From contig PKWR01000066.1 in the NCBI GenBank assembly GCA_003133285.1, positions 1-5,014 on the forward strand: a stretch of DNA of 5,014 bases. The letters run 5' to 3'. Numbering within the stretch: the first letter of the stretch is position 1; the number at the start of each line of letters is the position of its first letter. The notes beneath the pieces were generated by a model. It was not told the origin of the DNA. It saw only the letters and a program-made list of their open reading frames with translations, and made no database searches. This stretch comes from Coriobacteriia bacterium. Its GTDB lineage: Bacteria; Actinomycetota; Coriobacteriia; Anaerosomatales; PALSA-660. Below are positions 1-5,014 of this stretch, in pieces. The position numbers were made by a program, and so were the translations under genes.

Positions 1-7
1 GCTGCAC
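1..7 (-). CDS. Start of a leftward gene under SOS-type control (partial, two codons)
   Basis: Reading leftward, a GTG codon at 7-5 is followed by CAG, giving fMet-Gln before the window ends. The case for a start rests on context. A perfect GGAGG lies 5 nt upstream (13-17), and a good -10/-35 pair with two LexA-type operators lies just before that, giving a predicted leader of about 35 nt. LexA-controlled genes in actinobacteria include lexA, recA, dnaE2/imuA'/imuB, dinB and ruvCAB, but two residues cannot choose among them. A start codon further left, outside the window, is the main alternative. Confidence 0.5.
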
Positions 8-12
8 GGGTG

Positions 13-17
13 CCTCC
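13..17 (-). promoter_or_regulatory. Shine-Dalgarno GGAGG for the leftward edge gene
   Basis: The minus strand reads GGAGG, then 5 nt, then GTG. This is a full anti-16S match at ideal spacing. It is what makes the GTG at 7 a credible start when almost nothing of the gene is visible. Confidence 0.6.
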
Positions 18-34
18 GTCGTCGCCGGTTGGAA

Positions 35-48
35 CGAACACGTGTTCG
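35..48. promoter_or_regulatory. LexA-type operator (SOS box), downstream copy
   Basis: The 14 bases CGAACACGTGTTCG form a perfect palindrome and match the Gram-positive/actinobacterial LexA consensus CGAAC-N4-GTTCG at every fixed position. The box directly abuts the -10 element at 49-54 and covers the predicted transcription start (about 42), so a bound repressor would block initiation. Its centre is 23 bp from that of the second box, about two helical turns, which would put two LexA dimers on nearly the same face of the DNA. LexA as the binder is inferred from the consensus. Confidence 0.85.
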
Positions 49-78
49 ATTCTACTTCGAACAGGCGTTCGCAGGCAA
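49..78 (-). promoter_or_regulatory. Leftward sigma70-type promoter overlapped by two SOS boxes
   Basis: On the minus strand a -35 TTGCCT (78-73; 4 of 6 consensus bases) and a -10 TAGAAT (54-49; 5 of 6) are separated by 18 bp. The transcription start would fall near position 42, about 35 nt before the proposed GTG at 7. The promoter sits in the 86-bp gap after the glycosyltransferase stop, so it most likely makes the next leftward gene independent of the upstream genes and inducible by DNA damage. No intrinsic terminator hairpin is visible between that stop and this promoter. Confidence 0.7.
58..71. promoter_or_regulatory. LexA-type operator (SOS box), spacer copy
   Basis: The 14 bases CGAACAGGCGTTCG match CGAAC-N4-GTTCG exactly, with both 5-base arms intact and only the central four bases not self-complementary. 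The box lies entirely inside the 18-bp spacer between the proposed -35 (73-78) and -10 (49-54) of the leftward promoter, a position from which LexA would exclude RNA polymerase. Two exact matches within 37 bp, both placed on promoter elements in a short gap between genes, are very unlikely by chance. Confidence 0.85.
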
Positions 79-93
79 ACGACGGGCGGGAGA

Positions 94-1335
94 CTACAGG
101 TAGTGACGGATGATGGCCCTGCTGCGGCGCCGCAGGCGCGCGATCTGGCGCCCGACGCGCGTGGCGTCGATGGCGACGCGAGCCGAGCGGCGGGGCTTCC
201 TGCCGGCGATGACGTCGGTGTAGAGGCCTGACAGCCGCTCTGCCATGAGGTCGATGGATAGCCCGTCGGCCCGCTGCACCGATTCTTCGCTCATGCGGGC
301 GCGCAGCTCGGCGTCTCCGAGCACGCGGTCGGCCGCGGCCGCCAGGTCGGCCGCGCGTTCCGGCACGAGCAACCCGTTCACGCCGTCGGTGACCGCGTCG
401 GCGATCGCGAGGTCGTCGACCGCGATGACCGGCAGGCCCGAGGCCATCGCCTCCGCGACGACGAGCCCCTGGGTCTCCGACAGCGACGCGAAGAAGAACG
501 CGTCGGAGGCCGCGTAGGCGGCGGCGACGTCGTCGCGTTGCAGGTAGCCGGTGAAGGTCACGCGGTCGCCGATGCCGAGGCGCGCGATGTGACGCTCAAG
601 GTCGGGGCGGTGCGGGCCGTTGCCGACGAGCAGCAGCCGGGCGCCGGGGGTCTTCAACAGCGCCGTCGCCTCGACCAGCAGGTCGATGTTCTTCTCGAGG
701 CCGAGCCGCCCGACGAAGATCAGCAGCCGGTCGCCTTCGGGGACCCCGAACCGGGCCCGCAGCGCCGCGGCCGCCTTCAGGTCGGTCAGGCCGAACCTCT
801 CGGTGTCGACCCCCGTGGGCAGCGTCACGACCGGCGCCGTCACGCCCCACTCGTCCAGCGCCTTCTCGATCTTGGTCGAGGGTGCGAGCACGAGGTCGCA
901 CTGGTCGCAGAACTCGCGGGAGAGCCGCTCGGCCATCGCGCGCGTGAACCGCGTCTCCCAGACGTAGTGCACGTACTCGGGGTAGAGCGTGTGGTAGGTG
1001 TGCACGTAGGGGAGGCGGAACCGCTTGGCGACGGCCAGACCGAACAGCCCGATCGCGAAGGGGTCGTGGCTGTGGATGACGTCGAGGTTGGCCTGACGCG
1101 CCAGCCGGTAGGCCTGTGCCGAGTAGACCGACGCCAGGCGCATCTCGGGCTGGAACGCGAACGGGACGGACGGGATCCGGACGACGCGCGGACCGTCGCT
1201 CGGCTGCCGGGGTGTGGGCGCGAAGATGTAGACCTCGTGTCCCAGACGCTCGAGCGCGTCGGCGAACAGGCGTATCGAGGAGACGACGCCGTTGATCTGC
1301 GGCGTGTACGTGTCGGTGAAGAAGCCGATGCGCAT
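94..1335 (-). CDS. GT4-family glycosyltransferase, diacylglycerol alpha-glucosyltransferase-like
   Basis: This 413-residue retaining GT-B glycosyltransferase probably moves a hexose from a nucleotide sugar to a membrane lipid on the cytoplasmic face. The N-terminal Rossmann half opens with MRIGFFTDTYTPQINGVV (glycine-rich acceptor loop). It continues with HSHDPF (88-93) and VHTYHTLYPEYVHY (111-124), a pattern typical of the diacylglycerol glucosyltransferases of Gram-positives. The C-terminal donor half has FVGRLGLEKN (207-216), GNGP (238-241) and the GT4 EX7E motif at E287/E295. The tail (about 380-413) is rich in arginine and could bind membrane. An in-frame ATG at 1401 would add 22 polar residues. 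I prefer the ATG at 1335 because the family begins at MRIGFF, although neither start has a good ribosome binding site. The gene follows the CapA-like gene by 97 bp. Mannosyltransferases of the PimB type are the main alternative, and acceptor and sugar are inferred only from family resemblance. Confidence 0.88.
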   Translation of the reverse strand: MRIGFFTDTYTPQINGVVSSIRLFADALERLGHEVYIFAPTPRQPSDGPRVVRIPSVPFAFQPEMRLASVYSAQAYRLARQANLDVIHSHDPFAIGLFGLAVAKRFRLPYVHTYHTLYPEYVHYVWETRFTRAMAERLSREFCDQCDLVLAPSTKIEKALDEWGVTAPVVTLPTGVDTERFGLTDLKAAAALRARFGVPEGDRLLIFVGRLGLEKNIDLLVEATALLKTPGARLLLVGNGPHRPDLERHIARLGIGDRVTFTGYLQRDDVAAAYAASDAFFFASLSETQGLVVAEAMASGLPVIAVDDLAIADAVTDGVNGLLVPERAADLAAAADRVLGDAELRARMSEESVQRADGLSIDLMAERLSGLYTDVIAGRKPRRSARVAIDATRVGRQIARLRRRSRAIIRHYL

Positions 1336-1432
1336 GGAGAGGTGGGCCGACCCTTCGTCCTCGTCGGGGCGCCGTGAGCGCTGCCGTCGATGGTAACGCA
1401 TCGGCGCGGACGCGCGAATGCGGGCGGTCGGG

Positions 1433-2680
1433 CTACGGCCTGATGTAGCCGATGTTGTTCTTGATGGTCACCTTCGTGCCCATCGGCTTGCTCGCCGCCG
1501 CGAGCCTGCCCAGGATGGTCCGCGCCCTCGCGCCGGTCTGCACGATCGGCTCGCCCCATGCGCCGAGGTAGACGGGGACGGCGGTGATGTTCGCCACGCC
1601 CTTCCGGCCGTACTCGAACCCGAGGATGAACGATTCGCGCCCGGAGGCCGACTTGTACGGGAACAGGAAGTTGCCGAGCGAATAGGCGATGAGCTTGCCC
1701 TTGTAGGTGTCGATCCCCTGCAGCACGTGCGGGTGATGGGAGAGCACCAGGTCGGCCCCCGCGTCGATCAGCGCTCGTGCGTCGTGCTTCTGGCCCGCGT
1801 TGGCGGTGTAGGAGCGCTCGATCCCCCAGTGCACGGAGACGATCACGATGTCCGCCTTCTTGCGGGCGGCCTTGACCGTCGCGACCAGGCGCTTCATGTC
1901 GTGCCCGTTCGCGACCCCGGCGCGGGTCGCGCTCGGGAGGAAGTACGAGGGCACGACCTGGGTCGCGGCGACGTAGGCGACGCGGCGTCCCTTGACGACG
2001 AGATAGGCCGGCGCCCACGCCTGGGTCGTGTTCATGCCCGCACCCGCGTGCTTGATCCCCACCTTGTCGAGCGCTGCGATCGTGTCGGCGAGGGCGATCC
2101 GTCCGTGGTCCATCGCGTGGTTGTTCGCGTTCGAGACCACGTCGATCCCCGCCGAGGCCAGCGTGAGGGCGCCTTTCGGGTTCCCGTTGAAGATGAGGCT
2201 GGCGGGCTTGCCCAGCACGGGAGCGCCTCGGTTCGACAACGTCGACTCGAGATTGGCGATCGTGAGGTCCGCGCGGCTCAGGCGGGAGGCGACCTTCGCC
2301 AGCGGCGCTGCCGGGCCCTTCGCGTCGATCATGCGTCGCGGCCTGCTGTCGAACAGGAGGTCGCCGACCGCTACGATCGTGATCGTGGCGGGAGCGGTCG
2401 GGCTGGGCTGGACGGTCGCGGTCGGCACGGTCGGCGCCGTCGTCGCTGCCATCGCCGGGGGCTCGCTCACTCCGCGGTTCGCGCCTGCGCCGAGTCCTTT
2501 GGTCTCGGCGGGCGCTCGCAAGCTCCGTTCGGAGCCAACGGCGATGGCGGCGGCTCCCAGGACGAGCGCCGCCGCGACGGCGAGGGCGATCCACTTGGTG
2601 GCGTTCGGAAGGGTGCGTACGGGCGACGCGGAATGGCGGGGGGCGTGTCGTGCCGTGGAGATCGCGTCGGTCGGCGTCAT
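1433..2680 (-). CDS. CapA-family (PGA_cap) membrane-anchored metallophosphatase-like protein
   Basis: This 415-residue protein belongs to the CapA/PgsA family, related to calcineurin-like metallophosphatases and known from poly-gamma-glutamate capsule synthesis and from many envelope-associated relatives of unknown substrate. Residues 1-29 are a basic cytoplasmic stretch. Residues 30-49 (Trp then Ala/Val/Leu-rich) form one membrane segment, with no lipobox cysteine. Residues 50-98 are a Pro/Thr/Ala-rich linker that should hold the enzyme domain outside the cell. The domain runs from about 99 to 410 and has the expected motifs in order: GD (106-107), NLES (143-146), NANNHAMDHG (184-193), HWG (284-286), SHHPH (314-318) and YSLGNFLF (333-340). 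The start is fixed by AAGGA 6 nt before the ATG (2687-2691). No capB, capC or capE genes are beside it, so a role in capsule polymer synthesis is not shown. The neighbouring lipid glycosyltransferase suggests a general envelope role (inference). Confidence 0.9.
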   Translation of the reverse strand: MTPTDAISTARHAPRHSASPVRTLPNATKWIALAVAAALVLGAAAIAVGSERSLRAPAETKGLGAGANRGVSEPPAMAATTAPTVPTATVQPSPTAPATITIVAVGDLLFDSRPRRMIDAKGPAAPLAKVASRLSRADLTIANLESTLSNRGAPVLGKPASLIFNGNPKGALTLASAGIDVVSNANNHAMDHGRIALADTIAALDKVGIKHAGAGMNTTQAWAPAYLVVKGRRVAYVAATQVVPSYFLPSATRAGVANGHDMKRLVATVKAARKKADIVIVSVHWGIERSYTANAGQKHDARALIDAGADLVLSHHPHVLQGIDTYKGKLIAYSLGNFLFPYKSASGRESFILGFEYGRKGVANITAVPVYLGAWGEPIVQTGARARTILGRLAAASKPMGTKVTIKNNIGYIRP

Positions 2681-2716
2681 CGGGAGTCCTTCTCGAGGAG
2701 CTCGTGCGATGCTCAG

Positions 2717-2747
2717 AGTATAGCCGCGCGCTACAGGAGCTTCTCAA
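2717..2747 (-). promoter_or_regulatory. Possible promoter for the CapA-like gene
   Basis: The minus strand carries TATACT (2722-2717; 5 of 6 against TATAAT) about 36 bp before the CapA ATG. TTGAGA (2747-2742; 5 of 6 against TTGACA) lies upstream with a 19-bp spacer, longer than the ideal 17. The -35 would lie inside the end of the acetyltransferase gene. If real, it would let the CapA-like gene and perhaps the glycosyltransferase be transcribed separately from the acetyltransferase. Confidence 0.35.
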
Positions 2748-3228
2748 GCATCATGACGTCGAGCGACCGGCCGAACTTCGTGCCCACCTCGCGCATCACG
2801 CCGACCTCGAAGAAGCCGAGCTTGCGCGACATCGCCAGCGAGGCGGCGTTCTCGGTGCAGATCCGGGCGAGCACCGCGTGCACGCCGCCGGCGCGACCCG
2901 CTTCCAGCAGCGCCTCGCTGAGCGCCGTTCCGAGCCCTTGGCCGGTCTCGGCCTCGTCGATGTAGGCGGAGGCCTCCACGGTCGTCTCGTAGGCGCAGCG
3001 GGATGAGTAGCGCGAGAGCGACGCCCATCCGACGACGCGGCCGTCGCGTTCGGCGACCAGCACCGGATGCTGAGGCGCCGTGTGCTCGCCGAGCCAGTGC
3101 TCGCGGTCTTCGGCGGTCTCGGATTCGGTGTCGAACGTCGCCGTCGAGCGGAGCACCGCCTGGTTGTAGATCGTCGCCATCGCTGCGGCGTCGGCGCGCA
3201 CCGCGCGGCGAATGAGCGCGTCTTTCAC
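2731..3228 (-). CDS. GNAT N-acetyltransferase, phosphinothricin/methionine-sulfoximine acetyltransferase-like
   Basis: This 165-residue single-domain GNAT enzyme should transfer an acetyl group from acetyl-CoA to the amine of a small molecule in the cytoplasm. The length and whole pattern fit the Pat/Bar/MnaT (YncA) branch, which acetylates phosphinothricin, methionine sulfoximine or related amino acids. Matches are IRRA-x8-MATIYNQAV (6-25), STATFDTE (28-35), SRYSSRCAYETTVEASAYI (72-90) with the family glutamate at E85, the acetyl-CoA loop TGQGLG (95-100), N127 and LGFFEVG (137-143), and GTKFGRSLDV (149-158). The start is a GTG with GGAGG 4 nt upstream (3233-3237). T95 replaces the Arg usual at the head of the CoA loop, and S134 sits where relatives usually have His (LHExLGF). 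The gene diverges from the DUF72 gene and ends 50 bp before the CapA-like start. Whether it confers resistance cannot be told from sequence; housekeeping detoxification is as likely. Confidence 0.88.
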   Translation of the reverse strand: MKDALIRRAVRADAAAMATIYNQAVLRSTATFDTESETAEDREHWLGEHTAPQHPVLVAERDGRVVGWASLSRYSSRCAYETTVEASAYIDEAETGQGLGTALSEALLEAGRAGGVHAVLARICTENAASLAMSRKLGFFEVGVMREVGTKFGRSLDVMMLEKLL

Positions 3229-3313
3229 GAGGCCTCCGAAGGGTGGGAACGGGTCGTGGACAATGGTATGCCCGATGCCGCTCTCGCGCTACGCGCTGGG
3301 AGGAGCTGGCGGG

Positions 3314-3319
3314 TACACT
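3314..3319 (+). promoter_or_regulatory. -10 element of a probable leaderless transcript for the DUF72 gene
   Basis: TACACT (4 of 6 against TATAAT, with the key TAnnnT kept) ends 6 nt before the ATG at 3326, so transcription would begin at or within a base or two of the start codon. No Shine-Dalgarno lies at usable distance: the nearest purine run, GGGAGGAG at 3298-3305, is 20 nt upstream. Leaderless mRNAs of this layout are common in actinobacteria. No convincing -35 is visible at 16-18 bp. Confidence 0.5.
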
Positions 3320-3325
3320 CCTCGC

Positions 3326-4270
3326 ATGGGACGAGTCCGCGTGGGTACCTGCTCATGGACCGAGAAGACGATGGTGGGCCTCTGGTATCCGAAGGGGGTC
3401 ACCACGCCCGAGGAGCGGCTGCGCTACTACGCCACGAAGTTCGGCACGGTCGAGGTCGACTCGTCGTTCTGCGCGATACCGCGACGCCAGTATGCCGAGG
3501 CCTGGGTCAAGCGCACTCCGGATGGCTTCATCTTCCACGTGAAGGCCTACGGGCTGATGACCGGGCACGAGGTCGACGAGCGGATGCTCGCGCCCGAGCT
3601 CCGGGACTACGCGTACGACTCGACCCGTGGGAGAGTCCGCCACGCCGACCCGGACATGGTCGACGCATCCTTCGACCTGTTCCTCGACGCGATCGAGCCG
3701 CTGCGCGAAGCCGGCAAGCTGGGCGGCATCCTGATGCAGTTCCCTCCGTACTTCACCGCCAAGACGGCGGGCGAGGAGCGTCGCAACCTCGCCTATCTGG
3801 AGTACATGGCCGACAAGCTCGACGGCTACCGCACGCTGGTCGAGTTCCGCCATCCCTCCTGGGTCGACGAGCGGCATCTCGCACGCACGCTCAGGTTCCT
3901 GCGCGAGCGCGGTCTGAGCTACGTGAGCGTGGACAACCCGCAGTTCCCCGGGCAGACCACCATGCCGTCGCTGTCCGCAGCCACCACCGACTGGGCCTAC
4001 CTCCGGATGCACGGCCGCAACGCTGACACTTGGTTCGCCAGCACCACCACCTCCGCGGACCGCTTCGACTACCTCTACTCGGGGGAGGAGCTCGAAGAGT
4101 GGGTGACGCCCATCAAGCGCCTCGTAGGGGAAGCCGATGAGACCTTCGTGATGTTCAACAACAACAAGTACGACTACGCGCAGCGCAACGCCGCCGAGAT
4201 CGCGACGATCCTCGGGGACCTCGTCGTCCCACCGCCCGTGGACGCGGGCGAGACGCCGGCGCTGTTCTAG
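3326..4270 (+). CDS. DUF72 / YecE-family protein
   Basis: This 314-residue protein covers a full DUF72 domain, a TIM-barrel family with known structures but no settled biochemical role. Motifs in order are VGTCSW (6-11), LWYPKG (19-24), the core TVEVDSSF (41-48), FHVKAYGLMTGH (70-81), GKLGGILMQFPPYF (130-143), LVEFRHPSW (171-179), AYLRMHGRN (224-232) and FVMFNNNKYDYA (274-285). The region from about 82 to 128, between the VKA and QFPP motifs, is long and has the arrangement of the larger DUF72 subgroup rather than the short YecE form. Reading is open back to 3212, but I chose the ATG at 3326 because the family begins here and a -10 element lies just upstream. The next gene begins 34 bp after the stop in the same direction, so the two are probably co-transcribed. 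Nothing links it directly to the leftward neighbours. No function beyond the fold is claimed. Confidence 0.93.
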   Translation: MGRVRVGTCSWTEKTMVGLWYPKGVTTPEERLRYYATKFGTVEVDSSFCAIPRRQYAEAWVKRTPDGFIFHVKAYGLMTGHEVDERMLAPELRDYAYDSTRGRVRHADPDMVDASFDLFLDAIEPLREAGKLGGILMQFPPYFTAKTAGEERRNLAYLEYMADKLDGYRTLVEFRHPSWVDERHLARTLRFLRERGLSYVSVDNPQFPGQTTMPSLSAATTDWAYLRMHGRNADTWFASTTTSADRFDYLYSGEELEEWVTPIKRLVGEADETFVMFNNNKYDYAQRNAAEIATILGDLVVPPPVDAGETPALF

Positions 4271-4290
4271 AGAGAGCCCAAGCACGAGAC

Positions 4291-4296
4291 GAGAGG
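4291..4296 (+). promoter_or_regulatory. Shine-Dalgarno for the zinc-ribbon gene
   Basis: GAGAGG lies 8 nt before the GTG at 4305 and supports that start. An ATG at 4297 is out of frame with the gene. The 34-bp gap after the DUF72 stop holds no terminator-like hairpin. Confidence 0.55.
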
Positions 4297-4304
4297 ATGG
4301 GACC

Positions 4305-4868
4305 GTGCCGATCGCCGGGTACTGCCACGAGTGTGCGGAGTGGGTCTGGGTCGCCGAGGACTGGTCGTGCCCGAAGGGCCACTCCGCCGCGCACGTGAAC
4401 GGCTGGCATGACAGCGAGACCGGGGACCCGACGTCTCCGGAGCAGGCGTCGGCCCGGCCGGCGCCCCCGGAGCCCGGCGACATCGATCCGGCTCCGGTCG
4501 CCGACGCCTCCGGCACCCGCGTGGGATTCCTCGCCGACCTTTCGGCGGCGTTCGCGCAGAGCCCCTCGTATTCGGCGACGTGGGGGACCGACACCGACAT
4601 GACGGTCGCGAGCAACCCGGTGGACGTGATGTGGGGTACCGGGAAGGACCGCACGGTGTACACCGCCGCGCTGAAGGTCTCCGAGGTGGACCGCACGGTC
4701 TGCTTCTGGGAGCAGCTTTCCGGGCAGGCGAGCGGGTTCGGGACGGTCGACCCGGAGACCTCGGGGGAGTGGGGCTACGGCACGACCAAGGCGGTCGTCA
4801 AAGAGGTCGCCGCGCGCCACGGGTTCACCGTCCGGGTGGTGCTGTCGCGCCGCGCGGCTATCTGGTGA
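4305..4868 (+). CDS. Zinc-ribbon protein with an unassigned C-terminal domain
   Basis: This 187-residue predicted soluble protein is not a family I can name with a function. The N-terminus has C7-x2-C10 and C22-x3-H26, a compact zinc-ribbon-like knuckle in a Trp-rich setting (W13, W15, W20). A Pro/Ala/Glu-rich linker follows (about 38-70). A folded-looking C-terminal domain then spans about 71-187, with ATWGTDTDMTV (91-101), VMWGTGKDRTVYTAALKV (108-125), VCFWEQLSG (132-140), EWGYGTTKAVVKEVAARHGF (155-174) and RVVL (177-180). The Trp/Gly-rich turns and the closing helix-strand look like a conserved domain, not random sequence. I recall similar FWE...WGYGTT patterns in uncharacterised bacterial proteins but cannot place them. 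It lacks a signal peptide and membrane segment. The start is a GTG with GAGAGG upstream. It follows the DUF72 gene closely and overlaps the convergent ABC gene by 11 bp. A role in nucleic-acid or protein binding would be a guess. Confidence 0.8.
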   Translation: MPIAGYCHECAEWVWVAEDWSCPKGHSAAHVNGWHDSETGDPTSPEQASARPAPPEPGDIDPAPVADASGTRVGFLADLSAAFAQSPSYSATWGTDTDMTVASNPVDVMWGTGKDRTVYTAALKVSEVDRTVCFWEQLSGQASGFGTVDPETSGEWGYGTTKAVVKEVAARHGFTVRVVLSRRAAIW

Positions 4869-5014
4869 TCGCGCCCGCGAGCGGGCTTCGCTCCAGGTCC
4901 ACCGGCTGTCCCGCATAGGCGTTGCGGATGTCCTGCACCAGCTTCCCGTCCCGCAGTTCGAGGATGCGGTCGGTCATCGATGCGATGTCCTGGTCGTGGG
5001 TGACGATCAGGAAC
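4858..5014 (-). CDS. ABC transporter ATP-binding subunit, C-terminal fragment (MacB/LolD-like)
   Basis: Reading leftward from 5013, the last 51 codons of a gene are visible, ending in TAG at 4860-4858. The fragment opens with FLIVTHDQDIASMTDRILEL and continues RDGKLV. This is the H-loop (His at visible residue 6, which contacts the ATP gamma-phosphate in the family) and the final beta strands of an ABC nucleotide-binding domain. The THDxxIA...DRILxLRDGK pattern best resembles the MacB/LolD/FtsE-type ATPases that work with FtsX-like permeases. A tail of about 25 residues follows. Walker A, the signature motif and Walker B would lie to the right, outside the window, so substrate and direction of transport cannot be judged. 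The end overlaps the convergent zinc-ribbon gene by 11 bp. Confidence 0.85.
   Translation of the reverse strand, partial: FLIVTHDQDIASMTDRILELRDGKLVQDIRNAYAGQPVDLERSPLAGAITR

Noticed and set aside
538..1377. Rightward open frame of 279 codons opposite the glycosyltransferase
   Set aside because: It is antisense to a well-supported GT4 enzyme and its Val/Asp/Glu/Arg-rich text has no recognisable domain.
1385..1402. Short inverted repeat (CGATG and CATCG arms around a 6-nt loop) in the gap before the glycosyltransferase
   Set aside because: A 5-bp stem is expected by chance in high-GC DNA, and there is no second copy or promoter alignment to support an operator.
1433..2680. Possibility that the CapA-like gene marks a poly-gamma-glutamate capsule operon
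   Set aside because: No capB, capC or capE homologue is visible on either side, and many CapA-family proteins occur outside such operons.
2721..2733. Small inverted repeat TAGC-N5-GCTA at the end of the acetyltransferase gene, considered as a terminator
   Set aside because: The stem is only 4 bp with no U-tract and it overlaps a candidate -10 element, so it is too weak to call.
840..2747. Leftward open frame of 635 codons spanning the CapA-like gene and half of the glycosyltransferase
   Set aside because: It is a frame-shifted shadow of both genes, dominated by Arg/Pro/Ser, with no family motifs.
1418..2965. Long rightward open frame of 515 codons opposite the CapA-like and acetyltransferase genes
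   Set aside because: It lies antisense to two confidently identified genes and has the Arg/Gly/Asp-rich composition expected from the opposite strand of high-GC coding DNA. No domain motif is recognisable.
3229..3325. Promoter for the leftward acetyltransferase in the divergent region (TACCAT-like -10)
   Set aside because: A TANNNT match exists on the minus strand, but no acceptable -35 stands at 16-19 bp. A promoter must be near, yet I cannot place it with confidence.
3353..4696. Leftward open frame of 447 codons opposite the DUF72 and zinc-ribbon genes
   Set aside because: The rightward genes have clear family motifs or a convincing start and domain pattern. This frame shows only complementary-strand composition.

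Overview
This is a chromosomal-looking stretch of high-GC bacterial DNA with dense genes, frequent GTG starts and clean Shine-Dalgarno sequences. Two operators of the CGAAC-N4-GTTCG type (the LexA site of Gram-positive bacteria and actinobacteria) lie at the left edge. Together these suggest an actinobacterial (Actinomycetota) host, but the window alone does not settle the class. I see no tRNA, rRNA, CRISPR array, insertion sequence or phage gene.

Left edge (1-93): a leftward promoter whose -35/-10 spacer and transcription start region each carry a perfect LexA-type operator. A strong ribosome binding site and a GTG codon follow, so a DNA-damage-inducible gene very probably begins at position 7 and runs out of the window. 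Its identity cannot be read from two codons.

Centre left (94-3228): three genes read leftward. In transcription order they are a GNAT acetyltransferase of the phosphinothricin/methionine-sulfoximine acetyltransferase type, a membrane-anchored CapA-family (PGA_cap) metallophosphatase-like protein, and a GT4 glycosyltransferase most like the diacylglycerol alpha-glucosyltransferases. The last two point to envelope or capsule biology. The gaps (51 and 97 bp) leave open whether they form one transcript.

Centre right (3229-4868): a 97-bp divergent region, then two rightward genes: a DUF72/YecE-family TIM-barrel protein, apparently transcribed from a -10 element so close to its ATG that the mRNA may be leaderless, and a small protein with an N-terminal zinc ribbon and a conserved-looking C-terminal domain that I cannot name.

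Right edge (4858-5014): the last 51 codons of a leftward ABC-transporter ATPase. It is convergent with the zinc-ribbon gene and overlaps its end by 11 bp.

Most of the window is ordinary housekeeping or envelope content. The observation most worth following is the tandem LexA-operator promoter at the left edge. I found no clear sign of a new defence or mobile system.
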